Origin: Mucilaginibacter inviolabilis
GTDB taxonomy: Bacteria > Bacteroidota > Bacteroidia > Sphingobacteriales > Sphingobacteriaceae
Direction: 5' to 3'
Length of the DNA: 64,000 nt
Assembly (NCBI RefSeq): GCF_011089895.1
Contig: NZ_JAANAT010000001.1
Location: forward strand, 2,604,001-2,668,000
In this document: positions 35,770 through 44,847 of the stretch, one piece after another
How the letters are laid out: the number at the start of each line of letters is the position of its first letter
Numbering within the stretch: position 1 is the first letter of the stretch
The notes under the pieces: model-generated
Seen by the model: only the letters and a program-made list of their open reading frames with translations
Database searches by the model: none
Told to the model about the DNA's origin: nothing
Made by a program: the position numbers and the translations under genes

Positions 35770-36474
35770 CTATCCTTGATCTCTACTTCTCACTGTCCTC
35801 TGCTCTATTCTCTTCTCATAATCTTTTCCCTGGAAAATACGGTGCACATAAATACCCGGGGTGTGGATATGATCTGGATCAAGCTCGCCGGGTTGTACCA
35901 GCTCTTCTACCTCGGCAATGGTTACTTTACCGGCCATAGCCATCACCGGGTTAAAATTACGCGCGGTCGACCGGTACACGAGATTACCCATGGTATCGCC
36001 CTTCCAAGCTTTTACAATGGCAAAATCGGCATCAAAGGCCATCTCCATCAGGTAATCCTTCCCGTTAAAATTGCGTGTTTCTTTGCCTTCGGCTACTTCG
36101 GTTCCTACACCGGCCGGCGTAAAAATGGCGGGCATACCATAACCGGCAGCCATACAACGGGTAGCCAGCGTGCCCTGGGGCAACAGCTCTACTTCCAGCT
36201 CACCGCTGAGTAATTGACGCTCAAACTCGGCGTTTTCGCCAACGTACGAGGAAATCATTTTTTTCACCTGGCGCTGTTTCAACATCAGGCCGATACCAAA
36301 ATCATCAACCCCGGCATTGTTGGATATACAGGTGAGTTCTTTTCTTCCCTGTTTCACCAGAGCGGTTATACAATTTTCGGGCAGCCCGCAAAGGCCAAAG
36401 CCACCCAGCATTAAAGTCATGCCATCCTGAATATCGCGGATGGCCTCATCGGCACCACTAACTACTTTATTCAT
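35770..36474 (-). CDS. scoA: 3-oxoacid CoA-transferase subunit A
   Basis: 234 residues. Typical subunit-A motifs are GGFGLCGLPENCI (CoA binding), SNNAGVDDFGIGLML, AVVGTE-like FTPAGVGTEVAEGKE and MAGKVTIAEVEELV. Works with subunit B. The last ~15 residues are basic and may be extended by the palindromic spacer. First gene of the pair, transcribed leftward. Confidence 0.93.
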   Translation of the reverse strand: MNKVVSGADEAIRDIQDGMTLMLGGFGLCGLPENCITALVKQGRKELTCISNNAGVDDFGIGLMLKQRQVKKMISSYVGENAEFERQLLSGELEVELLPQGTLATRCMAAGYGMPAIFTPAGVGTEVAEGKETRNFNGKDYLMEMAFDADFAIVKAWKGDTMGNLVYRSTARNFNPVMAMAGKVTIAEVEELVQPGELDPDHIHTPGIYVHRIFQGKDYEKRIEQRTVRSRDQG

Positions 36475-36496
36475 GTTCTATAATTGGTTGCTCAAA

Positions 36497-36598
36497 GTTA
36501 GAGATAAGAAATTAGAGTCAAGAATCAAGACATAAGAAATAGCATGTAATAAAGCTTTTTCCTTCTTGATTCCTGACTCTTATATCTTGACTCTATTG
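36497..36598. repeat. Intergenic inverted repeat (agtcaagaatcaag type)
   Basis: agagtcaagaatcaag on the left and cttgattcctgactct on the right pair, with outer gagataagaa/ttatatctt. About 100 nt between same-strand genes. Confidence 0.6.
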
Positions 36599-36603
36599 GT
36601 ATT

Positions 36604-37689
36604 TTACCACTTCACCTGCTTATCAATAAAGCTGATCAGGTCATCGGCCATAGCTTGCTGCTCTTTGGCACTGGGGTGCCCTGGCGTATTTTTGAAAGGA
36701 AGAAAATGCGTATAAATGGCTTTGTCATTGAGACTGGCTACCGCCTTTTCGATATAGCCCGGCCATGGCGAACCCGCTTTTGTAGCATCCATACTGCCCA
36801 GTGCGCAAATGATCTGTGCCTTGGGATATTTCTTACGGATGTTTTTTACAAAGTCACGGTAAGCTTTGATGATCTGATCGGGCTCGGGTGCTTTGGCTCC
36901 AAAACGTTCTTTAAACTGCTGGTTGTTGGGTTGCTGAACTATCCACGAGTCGTTCTGAAAAAGGTTGATGACCACCAGCTCCGGTGTATATTTCGAAAAA
37001 TCCCATAAGCTGGTTGGATCCGTTGGATCGAGCCGGTTATACATTTCGGGCATAATGAGCGGGAACCAGCTTACCAAAACACCGATACCACTTTTAGACG
37101 TGCACACATAATCGGCATCAAAGCGGCGGGCAGTAATAGCGGCATAGCTGATATAGCCATTTTCATAGGGAGCCGTCCCCCTGTCCTTCCCTGTGGTATC
37201 CTCAACCGCGTAACCACAGGTAATGGAATTGCCGAAAAACTCTATCCGGTGTTTTTTAGCTGACGGAGCGGGTAAAATGCTAGCGTCTTTGGCCAATATA
37301 AATTGGTAAAAAATGGTTTTGCCCATTTCCCATTCAGTACGTTTAAATAACTCCAGGCTGTGTGAACCTGCGGACAATCCTTCGGCCAATGTGTAAACTT
37401 TTTTAGTGTTATCCAGGTGAATAGTGTTGACCACTTTATCATCAACAATTACGGTAAAATAGTTTTCACCGCGTTCGTCCTGCAACAGTGCTGAAGCACC
37501 GGTACCATTAAAGTTAATTTTAACTGATGAGCCCGTCCAGTAAAGCTCGGCAGCTTCATCGGTCATGTTGATGCGGCCGGTATAGCGGATATGCGAATCT
37601 TTACTTTTAAATACCGCTATTTGAGCATCAGAGCAGCCTAAGCCGGCGGCAAAAACGAGGAACAGAACTACAGAGCAGATTTTACGCAT
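36604..37689 (-). CDS. CE2-type SGNH carbohydrate esterase, secreted
   Basis: 361 residues with a signal peptide (cleavage near CSDAQ). Residues ~25-140 form an N-terminal jelly roll (IRYTGRINMTDEAAELYWTGSS). The SGNH catalytic part shows Ser in IEFFGNSITCGYA, Asn in NLFQND and the His in GHPSAKEQ, as in family CE2 acetyl esterases. It should deacetylate xylan or other hemicellulose outside the cytoplasm. Stand-alone gene between two palindromic elements. Confidence 0.88.
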   Translation of the reverse strand: MRKICSVVLFLVFAAGLGCSDAQIAVFKSKDSHIRYTGRINMTDEAAELYWTGSSVKINFNGTGASALLQDERGENYFTVIVDDKVVNTIHLDNTKKVYTLAEGLSAGSHSLELFKRTEWEMGKTIFYQFILAKDASILPAPSAKKHRIEFFGNSITCGYAVEDTTGKDRGTAPYENGYISYAAITARRFDADYVCTSKSGIGVLVSWFPLIMPEMYNRLDPTDPTSLWDFSKYTPELVVINLFQNDSWIVQQPNNQQFKERFGAKAPEPDQIIKAYRDFVKNIRKKYPKAQIICALGSMDATKAGSPWPGYIEKAVASLNDKAIYTHFLPFKNTPGHPSAKEQQAMADDLISFIDKQVKW

Positions 37690-37725
37690 TGCTTAATGGT
37701 TGTGATTTAAAATTCGTTTTAAATA

Positions 37726-37875
37726 GGAGGCACCTACGGAGCCTTTAAATTAATATTTTCTACCTATAAACAGGTTACTCCTCCGGAGCTATATTTACAC
37801 CATTCGGTAAACTCCAGAGGAGTAACCTGTTTATAGATAAAATATAGAAAGAATACTGGCTCCGTAGGTGCCTCC
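37726..37875. repeat. 150-bp near-perfect intergenic palindrome (MITE-like)
   Basis: Outer arms ggaggcacctacggagcc / ggctccgtaggtgcctcc and inner arms tataaacaggttactcctc / gaggagtaacctgtttata make nearly the whole element self-complementary, with an ~25-nt centre. No ORF. Much longer than a terminator. Confidence 0.85.
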
Positions 37876-37918
37876 AATCAGCCATTTGAATTAAAAACAA
37901 TTCCCTTGTCAATCCCAA

Positions 37919-38281
37919 TTATTCCAATGGCATGCCAAATTGCAATATATAGGCATTGTTATCAAAAACCGCAAACTCTCGCATGCCATAGTTAAAATCT
38001 TCAATAGGATAACAGATCACGGCTTTTTCCTTCAACTCATTCCATAGTTCATCCACATTATTGGTGCGGATGTAAAATGAGCCCGTGAATTTGGGCACGG
38101 TAAAGGTTTCGTGCTCATTAGGGAGCGCAATCATAATCTCAATATCATCCCTGCTCACGGTTGCCCAGCCCCAATCCTCATCAAAACCAACACAGGTAAA
38201 ACCGAGATTACTAACATAAAAATCAACGCTTTCCTTAACACGAAGCGTATACAACATAGGAGTAATACTTTTTAATGCCAT
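37919..38281 (-). CDS. VOC-superfamily (glyoxalase/bleomycin-resistance-like) protein
   Basis: 120 residues, two beta-alpha-beta-beta-beta modules (ITPMLYTLRVKESVDFYVSNLGF; GSFYIRTNNVDELWNELKEKA; REFAVFDNNAYILQFG). The usual first metal-ligand position is not His, so this looks more like the metal-free bleomycin-resistance type. Substrate unknown. Confidence 0.85.
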   Translation of the reverse strand: MALKSITPMLYTLRVKESVDFYVSNLGFTCVGFDEDWGWATVSRDDIEIMIALPNEHETFTVPKFTGSFYIRTNNVDELWNELKEKAVICYPIEDFNYGMREFAVFDNNAYILQFGMPLE

Positions 38282-38289
38282 AGTTTACT

Positions 38290-38395
38290 TTTAGTATCAA
38301 GTAATTAGTATCAAGTATCAAGACCTCTTTGTTGACAGCAGATGTCGCATTTAAGCAATCTTGATACTTGATACTAACTACTCGATACTTATTTT
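38290..38395. repeat. Intergenic inverted repeat (agtatcaagtatcaag type)
   Basis: Left agtatcaagtatcaaga is inverted on the right as tcttgatacttgatact, with flanking partial copies (agtatcaagtaattagt, actaactactcgatact). Between two leftward genes. Confidence 0.65.
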
Positions 38396-38405
38396 AACAG
38401 CTAAT

Positions 38406-40772
38406 TTACTTTAAATATGCATATGTTATACCATCCCCGCCGCGGTCAGCGTGTTCATCTTCCAAGCGGTCAACCTGGTCGTACTTTTTGAGGTATTGCC
38501 TGATCATTTTACGCAGGATACCATCGCCTTTGCCATGAATGATCTTGAGGTTATTAAAACCCATCATCAGCGCACGGTCAAACAATTTTTCAATAGCATG
38601 CAAGGCATCTTCCGTACGCATGCCACGTACGTCTATCTCCGGACTAAAACTGGCCAAATCATTGGTATGCGAGCTAAAGTTTCTGCGGATATCCTTCGGC
38701 ACCGATGATTTGGAAACCTTGATCACCCGTTTCTTTTTGGCAACGGTACGCAAGTCGCCAATGGCAATTACCACGTTATCCTTGATTAGCTCAATCACCT
38801 GCCCCGTAGTTTCCGAATCGGTTAGCTTTACCCAATCGCCTGGTTTTAACTCTTCATCTATAGCAGCTGGGCTTGGTTTTACCGGTTCAACTTTAACAGT
38901 ATTCTTTTTAAGCTCCGTGTTCAGGTTTTCGCGCAGGGCACGGGTTACTTCCTTATCGGCGTTGCTGCTCTTTATTTCGGATATGGTATTCTCAACCAGT
39001 TTATTGGCATTCAGGATAATATTTTTGGCCTGATCCTTAGCCTCTTTGATCAGCACTTTTTTGTTCTCGTCCAGGTAGCTTTTCAGCTTTTCGTTTTCGG
39101 TTTGCAGCTCGTTAACCCGGCGTTGCTGTTTATCCAGCTTTTGCTTGGTTTCAAATATCTCGCGCTTCTCACGTTCCAGGTCAACCAGTAAAGTATCTAC
39201 CTTTTTCTGACCTTCGCTTATCTTGTTTTTGGCGAGGTTGAGCACATTGGCAGGCAAACCTATTTTTTGGGCTATCTCAAAAGCGTAGGAGCTGCCGGGC
39301 TTACCAATTTCCAACTGGTAAAGCGGTTTCATCTCTACGTTATTAAACAGCATCGATGCATTTTCGATACCCTCTGTATTGCTGGCGAATATTTTGAGGT
39401 TGGAGTAGTGCGTAGTGACCATCCCCCGCACCTTTTTCTGATTCAGGGATTCCAGCACAGCCTCGGCAATGGGGCCGCCAAACTGCGGATCGGTTCCGGT
39501 ACCAAACTCATCAATCAGAATCAGCGTTTTGCCGTTGGCATCCTCCACAAAAGTTTTCATTTTGCTTAAGTGGGCGCTATAAGTACTCAAATCACTCTCG
39601 ATAGACTGGTCATCACCAATATCCACAAACATTTGTTTAAATACACCAACCACGCTGGCTTCGGCAGCAGGGATCAGCAAACCGGCCTGCACCATCATTT
39701 GCAGCAAACCAACAGTTTTCATACAAACCGACTTACCGCCCGCATTCGGCCCCGAAACCACAATAATACGGGTACCCTCATCAATATGCACATTAAGAGG
39801 CACCACTGTTTTTTGCTCTGCCTTAAAATTTAGGAACAACAGTGGGTGGCGGGCATTGTATAGTTTTAAACGGGCTTCGTTAACTACCTGCGGCATTTCG
39901 GCCTCTATATCAATAGCGAATAAAGCCTTGGCACGCACAAAATCGAGCTTGGTTAACAAGCCATGATAAGATAGTAAAAGCGGCGTATAGGGTCGCAGTT
40001 CATCGGTTAAGGCAGTTAATATTTTAACTATCTCCCGGCGGCGTTCAAACTCCAGGTCGCGCACGCGGTTGTTCAGCGTAAATACTTCCTCGGGTTCCAT
40101 ATATACCGTTTGGCCCGATGCGGATTCATCATGAATAAAACCTTTGAGCTTGCGTTTATTTTCGGCCAGCAGTGGTATACACAAACGCCCATCTCGTACA
40201 GTTAGCGAGCCATCGGCCGTCCAGCCACTGCCGGATGCGGCTTTAAATATCTGGTCGATCTTTTTACGGGCCTCTTGCTCGGCCTTGGCAATGCCTAAGG
40301 TAATTTCATTCAGCTCGCGCGAGGCATTTGGCCGTATCTTGCCTTTGGCATCAATAACAGCATCTATCTTTTTCAAGATCGCCTTTTCAATAGGCAGGTG
40401 CTCAAATAGAGCCTCGAGGTTCGGATACAACCCTTCCCGCTCGCTGAAGTAAGCGATCACAGCAAACACCGTTTGCAGTGAGGTTTGCACCTGGTAAAAC
40501 TCTTCCTCCGACAAAAATACACCCTCAATACGGGCTTTATTGGCTAAGGTTTTTATATCGAAAAAGTGATGAATGGGTAAGGCTGCATCATTAACCAGGA
40601 TATTCTTAAACTCATTGGCCTGGTTCAGGAACTTGTATATCAGATCGTAATTACTCATCACCTGTATCTTGTCAACCATTTGTTGACCCATTTCGCTCAG
40701 GCAATGCGCTTTTATTAATTCTTTTACCTCGGTAAACCCCAGCTTATCAACACTATTTTTTGGGTAAAGCAT
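38406..40772 (-). CDS. mutS2: Endonuclease MutS2
   Basis: 788 residues. MutS core with helical lever and clamp; Walker A at 341-348 (GPNAGGKS), Walker B/DE-type LILIDEFGTGTDP, H-loop VTTHYSNLK. A KOW-like region follows (LKPGDWVKLTDSETTGQVIEL). The C-terminal Smr nuclease domain has IDVRGMRTEDAL and IIHGKGDGILR. MutS2 suppresses recombination and, in Bacillus, splits collided ribosomes. It overlaps the upstream lipoprotein gene by 20 bp. Confidence 0.96.
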   Translation of the reverse strand: MLYPKNSVDKLGFTEVKELIKAHCLSEMGQQMVDKIQVMSNYDLIYKFLNQANEFKNILVNDAALPIHHFFDIKTLANKARIEGVFLSEEEFYQVQTSLQTVFAVIAYFSEREGLYPNLEALFEHLPIEKAILKKIDAVIDAKGKIRPNASRELNEITLGIAKAEQEARKKIDQIFKAASGSGWTADGSLTVRDGRLCIPLLAENKRKLKGFIHDESASGQTVYMEPEEVFTLNNRVRDLEFERRREIVKILTALTDELRPYTPLLLSYHGLLTKLDFVRAKALFAIDIEAEMPQVVNEARLKLYNARHPLLFLNFKAEQKTVVPLNVHIDEGTRIIVVSGPNAGGKSVCMKTVGLLQMMVQAGLLIPAAEASVVGVFKQMFVDIGDDQSIESDLSTYSAHLSKMKTFVEDANGKTLILIDEFGTGTDPQFGGPIAEAVLESLNQKKVRGMVTTHYSNLKIFASNTEGIENASMLFNNVEMKPLYQLEIGKPGSSYAFEIAQKIGLPANVLNLAKNKISEGQKKVDTLLVDLEREKREIFETKQKLDKQQRRVNELQTENEKLKSYLDENKKVLIKEAKDQAKNIILNANKLVENTISEIKSSNADKEVTRALRENLNTELKKNTVKVEPVKPSPAAIDEELKPGDWVKLTDSETTGQVIELIKDNVVIAIGDLRTVAKKKRVIKVSKSSVPKDIRRNFSSHTNDLASFSPEIDVRGMRTEDALHAIEKLFDRALMMGFNNLKIIHGKGDGILRKMIRQYLKKYDQVDRLEDEHADRGGDGITYAYLK

Positions 40773-41259
40773 CAGGATGTTTTTGTTTTAACTTTTTTAA
40801 AGAATCGGCTTTGCTTTCGGCCTTTACAGGCTTTTGCGCGGCTTTTTTAATAGAATCGGCCTTATGGGCCATTTTGATGGAATCAGCTTTTAAATCGTCC
40901 TTGCGTTTTTGAGCCGATATCTTGTTAACCGAATCAGACAGGGCTTTAATCCGCTCATCAACCTTATCATATATATCCGTAAGCTTGTCGGGATATTTGG
41001 CATAATAATTCAGACTTTTTTTAAACGTGCCCGAATCGGTATGGAACCGTTCAAAAGCGGCCAGGTAATTACCCATGCCATATTTATACAAGCTATCGGG
41101 TGTTTGCAAACCGGTATATAACCGCCCGTCGATGATGTGAATTTCGGTCAATAAACCAGCCATGGCATCGGGTTTTATAAGCCCGGCAGGGACTTTATCG
41201 TTTTTACAGGCACATAAAAGTAGTGATACTGAAAAAAACAAGGTTAAATATTTATGCAT
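40753..41259 (-). CDS. DUF4296 lipoprotein
   Basis: 168 residues with lipobox SLLLCAC and KNDK after it. The DUF4296 core is MAGLLTEIHIIDGRLY...KYGMGNYLAAFERF. The C-terminal third is a Lys/Ala/Asp-rich low-complexity tail (repeats of DSIKKA and DSLKK). Function unknown; the family is restricted to Bacteroidota. The tail end overlaps the mutS2 start by 20 bp. Confidence 0.85.
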   Translation of the reverse strand: MHKYLTLFFSVSLLLCACKNDKVPAGLIKPDAMAGLLTEIHIIDGRLYTGLQTPDSLYKYGMGNYLAAFERFHTDSGTFKKSLNYYAKYPDKLTDIYDKVDERIKALSDSVNKISAQKRKDDLKADSIKMAHKADSIKKAAQKPVKAESKADSLKKLKQKHPDALPKK

Positions 41260-41302
41260 TCTGTAATTTAGCGGCTAATTAATTAAGCAAATTTACGGAT
41301 AA

Positions 41303-41989
41303 ATGAGCATTGCAGATAATATCAAAAGCTTAAAAAAAGAAACGGGCCCGGGGGTAACTTTATTGGCGGTGTCGAAAACTAAACCTGCTGCCGACCTGCA
41401 GGAGGCCTATGATGCCGGCCAGCGCCTGTTTGGCGAAAACACCGTGCAGGAAATGGTGGAGAAATACGAACAGCTGCCGAAAGACATTCAATGGCACCTC
41501 ATTGGACATTTACAAACCAACAAGGTTAAATATATTGCCCCTTTTGTGAGCATGATCCAATCTGTCGACAGTTTGAAACTGCTGCATGAGATTAATAAAC
41601 ATGCTGAAAAGACAGGCCGCATTATAGATTGTTTACTGCAGATATATATTGCCGATGAAGAAACCAAATACGGCCTGGGCTTTGATGAAGCTATTGAACT
41701 GCTGCGCTCAGATGAGTTTGTTACGTTTAATAACGTTCGTATCCGCGGATTGATGGGCATTGCCACCAATACCGATAACGAAAAGCAGATCAAAGAAGAA
41801 TATTACGAACTGAAGACATTTTTTGATGGCATAAAACAAAGCTATTTCCGCAAGATAGATACTTTTGATACGCTGTCGATGGGCATGTCGTCTGATTATA
41901 AACTGGCTATTGAGCAGGGCAGTAACATGGTACGCGTAGGCAGCACTATTTTTGGCAGCCGGGTTATTAAGCACTGGAAAAATAACTAA
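41303..41989 (+). CDS. YggS-family pyridoxal-phosphate homeostasis protein
   Basis: 228 residues, alanine-racemase-like TIM barrel. The PLP lysine is in LLAVSKTKP. Also GENTVQEM, WHLIGHLQTNKVK, MGIAT and LSMGMSSDYKLAIEQGSNMVRVGSTIFG. It binds PLP without known catalysis and balances B6 and amino-acid pools. Divergent from the DUF4296 gene. Confidence 0.95.
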   Translation: MSIADNIKSLKKETGPGVTLLAVSKTKPAADLQEAYDAGQRLFGENTVQEMVEKYEQLPKDIQWHLIGHLQTNKVKYIAPFVSMIQSVDSLKLLHEINKHAEKTGRIIDCLLQIYIADEETKYGLGFDEAIELLRSDEFVTFNNVRIRGLMGIATNTDNEKQIKEEYYELKTFFDGIKQSYFRKIDTFDTLSMGMSSDYKLAIEQGSNMVRVGSTIFGSRVIKHWKNN

Positions 41990-42121
41990 GTGAGTGGTTA
42001 GATTGAGTTGATTGAGTGAGTGGTTGCCGAGTATCCTGAGCCCGAGTTTTCAGGATTAAGGAATTTACAGAATGGGTTTCGCAGGTTCCAGAACCCAAAG
42101 AACTAATGAACAATTGAACTA

Positions 42122-42589
42122 ATGAGTATTAATATAAGAATTGCCCGACGCGAAGATTGCCCGCGCCTCATGGAGCTGGTACATGAACTGGCTCTTTTTG
42201 AAAAAGCACCCGAAGAAGTAACGGTGAGTTTGCAGGAGTTTGAGAATGCCGGCTTTGGCCCCAAACCCGTTTGGAAGGCTTTTGTTGCCGAAGCAGAAGG
42301 ACAAATAATTGGCTTCGCGGTTTATTATATACGCTATTCTACCTGGAAAGGCTGCCGTTTATATTTGGAAGACCTGATCATTACCGAACAATATCGCGGC
42401 AAAGGTGTTGGTAAATTATTGTTCAATGTACTGATTGCCGAAGCCAAAGAATTAGGCTTTAGCGGTATGGTATGGCAGGTGCTCGATTGGAACGAGCCCG
42501 CCATCAATTTTTATAAAAAATACGAAGCCAATATCGAGGCCGGGTGGCTTAATGCCTCCTTGTCCAAAGAACAGCTTTTAAACTATTAA
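42122..42589 (+). CDS. GNAT-family N-acetyltransferase
   Basis: 155 residues. Acetyl-CoA motif EQYRGKGVGKLLFN and W-x-VLDWNEPAINFYKK typical of spermine/diamine-like N-acetyltransferases (SAT family, IRIARREDCPRLMELVHELA...FEKAPEEV). Acceptor is probably a small amine, not proven. First of a run of closely spaced genes ending in aspartokinase. Confidence 0.9.
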   Translation: MSINIRIARREDCPRLMELVHELALFEKAPEEVTVSLQEFENAGFGPKPVWKAFVAEAEGQIIGFAVYYIRYSTWKGCRLYLEDLIITEQYRGKGVGKLLFNVLIAEAKELGFSGMVWQVLDWNEPAINFYKKYEANIEAGWLNASLSKEQLLNY

Positions 42590-42592
42590 ACT

Positions 42593-43405
42593 ATGAAAAC
42601 CAGCTACCTGTTTTGTTTTATCATCGTTAGTTTCGCACTGGCGTCATGTCAGTGGGGTGTTCCGTCAAAGCAAAAGGATACCACCAGTGTCGACACGCTT
42701 TCTTATACCTATAAAAACATACATGAGCGGGCGGCAGACTGTGGCAATAAACCGGACAGCGCCTGTGCTGTGGTAACTATAAAATACCCGGTTTTTACAG
42801 GACAGAAAAAGCTTAACGACTCGATTATTCATAAGCTAACAGGTTTGTTTGTTATGTCAAGTGAAGAAAAACCCGATAGCACTATTGAGCTCATGAACAA
42901 AGCTTTCTTTAAATCATACGATGATCTGAAGAAAACGGAGCCCAAACTGGCCATGTATTACAAACTGAACAGCTATGCCAAGGTGATATTACAGGATTCA
43001 AGCTTAACAACCCTTGAAGTTGGTGGAGATACTTATCAGGGCGGCGCGCATGGTGCCGCGGCTACATTTTTCATCAACTGGGATACTAAAGCCAATAAAG
43101 ACCTTACGCTGGATGACATTTTCACTGCCGGTTATAAAGATAAGCTAAGGGTTATTGCCGAAGGCATTTTCAGGAAGGACGAGAAATTGAGCCCTACTGC
43201 TTCGCTGGCTAACGATTATTTTTTTAAGGATAATAAATTCGCGCTGAATGATAATTTCCTGATCAGCCCTGTGGGATTAAAATTCTTTTATAATTCTTAC
43301 GAGATCAAACCTTACGCGGGCGGTACAACAACCCTCATCATTCCCTATCCATCCATCAAATCATTATTACGACCGGGTTCGGTTGTGTCCAAATACATCA
43401 AATAA
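42593..43405 (+). CDS. DUF3298 / RsiV-like lipoprotein
   Basis: 270 residues. Lipobox FALASC (residue ~19) and then a DUF4163-DUF3298 arrangement like RsiV and PdaC C-terminal parts, with LEVGGDTYQGGAHGAAATFF and a final loop of charged residues. Likely envelope-located. Starts 3 bp after the GNAT stop and its TAA touches the ATG of aspartokinase, so it is cotranscribed. Confidence 0.85.
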   Translation: MKTSYLFCFIIVSFALASCQWGVPSKQKDTTSVDTLSYTYKNIHERAADCGNKPDSACAVVTIKYPVFTGQKKLNDSIIHKLTGLFVMSSEEKPDSTIELMNKAFFKSYDDLKKTEPKLAMYYKLNSYAKVILQDSSLTTLEVGGDTYQGGAHGAAATFFINWDTKANKDLTLDDIFTAGYKDKLRVIAEGIFRKDEKLSPTASLANDYFFKDNKFALNDNFLISPVGLKFFYNSYEIKPYAGGTTTLIIPYPSIKSLLRPGSVVSKYIK

Positions 43406-44662
43406 ATGCTTGTTTTTAAATTCGGAGGCGCGTCTGTTAAAGATGCCGGTGGCATTATTAACCTGGCCAGCGTTGTTAAAAAATATACAGGAGAACAATT
43501 ACTTATCGTGGTATCGGCCATGGGCAAAACCACCAACGCGCTGGAAAACCTCACCAGGGCCTATGTAGATCAGTCGGACAATATGCACCTCATATACGAG
43601 GGCATTAAACAATATCATTTTGACATTCTGCATGAACTGTTTGAACCTAAACATCCTGTATTTGACGAAATAGCCAACACTTTTGTGGAGATTGACTGGA
43701 TGATTGAGGACGAGCCTCAGGATGATTACGATTTTATTTACGACCAGATCGTATCCATTGGCGAGCTGGTATCCACCCGAATCATCAGCGCTTATTTGAA
43801 CAAGGAAGGCCTGAAAAACCAATGGCTGGATGTACGCGGCTATATCCATACCGATAATACTTACCGCGAAGGCATAGTGCAATGGGATAAAACCTGCGAG
43901 AGCATCACCAAAGATATCCCGGCTTTGCTGGATAAAGGCATCGTAGTAACCCAGGGCTTTTTGGGCGGCACATCTGAGAATTTCACTACTACACTTGGCC
44001 GGGAAGGATCTGATTATACTGCATCCATCTTTGCATCCTGTTTAGGTGCGCAATCGGTAACCACCTGGAAAGATGTACCCGGCATCCTGAACGCCGACCC
44101 TAAATTTTTTGAGGATACGGTAAAATTTGATGAACTCTCCTATTCCGAGGCCATCGAAATGACTTATTACGGTGCGAGTGTTATCCACCCCAAAACCATT
44201 AAACCGCTACAAAACGCGCATATCCCTTTACTGGTTAAACCCTTTACCGATCCATCGGCACCGGGAACGGTTATTAAAGAAGATGGCATAAATACATTTG
44301 TAAAACCGGTCATTATCCTCAAGCAAAACCAGGTATTGCTTTCGGTATCTTCCAAAGATTATTCTTTTATCACCGAAGAACACCTGAGCGATATTTTTGG
44401 TTTGTTTGCTCAAAACCAGGTCAAAGTAAATGTGATGCAAACGTCGGCCCTGAGCTTTTCTGTTTGTTTTGACTTTTATGAAGAACGTTTCGAAAAACTA
44501 CTCAATAGCCTGCAACAGGATTTCAAAGTAAAATACAATACCGGCTTAACGCTCATTACCGTAAGACATCACGCCGACGGCGCATTGAAAGAGTTAACCA
44601 ATGGTAAAACTGTTTTGTTGGAGCAAGTGAGCAGGAATACAGCGCAGGTGGTGGTAAAGTAA
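43406..44662 (+). CDS. lysC: Aspartokinase (monofunctional)
   Basis: 418 residues. N-terminal kinase motif MLVFKFGGASVKDAGGI, VTQGFLGGT, TTLGREGSDYTA and C-terminal ACT-type region from residue ~310 (LLSVSSKDYSFITEEHLSDI). It phosphorylates aspartate, the first step to lysine, threonine and methionine. ACT domain suggests amino-acid feedback. Its ATG follows the previous stop without gap. Confidence 0.94.
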   Translation: MLVFKFGGASVKDAGGIINLASVVKKYTGEQLLIVVSAMGKTTNALENLTRAYVDQSDNMHLIYEGIKQYHFDILHELFEPKHPVFDEIANTFVEIDWMIEDEPQDDYDFIYDQIVSIGELVSTRIISAYLNKEGLKNQWLDVRGYIHTDNTYREGIVQWDKTCESITKDIPALLDKGIVVTQGFLGGTSENFTTTLGREGSDYTASIFASCLGAQSVTTWKDVPGILNADPKFFEDTVKFDELSYSEAIEMTYYGASVIHPKTIKPLQNAHIPLLVKPFTDPSAPGTVIKEDGINTFVKPVIILKQNQVLLSVSSKDYSFITEEHLSDIFGLFAQNQVKVNVMQTSALSFSVCFDFYEERFEKLLNSLQQDFKVKYNTGLTLITVRHHADGALKELTNGKTVLLEQVSRNTAQVVVK

Positions 44663-44677
44663 CAACAATCAACAAAC

Positions 44678-44775
44678 GCGTCATTGCGAGGTACGAAGCA
44701 ATCTCTACGAAAGCACGGCGGATTTGCTTGTTCGCTCTGTATAGTATAGAGATTGCTTCGTACCTCGCAATGACG
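44678..44775. repeat. Palindromic element (gtcattgcgag family), copy 2
   Basis: gcgtcattgcgaggtacgaagcaatct mirrored as agattgcttcgtacctcgcaatgacgc: 27-bp arms, essentially perfect, around a central ~45-nt region. Same family as 35610-35697. Confidence 0.88.
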
Positions 44776-44847
44776 CTTTTAGTCTTTTAATTCCCAACAA
44801 AAACCACCTTTATGCCTCCTTTTAGCCTCAAAGGGCTATATTTGGGG

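Noticed and set aside
35698..36213. 171-codon plus-strand ORF with a hydrophobic start
   Set aside because: Mostly antisense to CoA-transferase subunit A; the leucine-rich start comes from a cctt-rich spacer.
37726..37875. Factor-independent terminator
   Set aside because: A 150-bp palindrome is far longer than a terminator and has no T-run at the stem end.
38290..38395. Possible CRISPR-like repeats (agtatcaag)
   Set aside because: Copies are inverted, very short and irregularly spaced; no spacers and no cas genes.
38539..39033. 164-codon plus-strand ORF
   Set aside because: Antisense to mutS2, whose domains are unambiguous.
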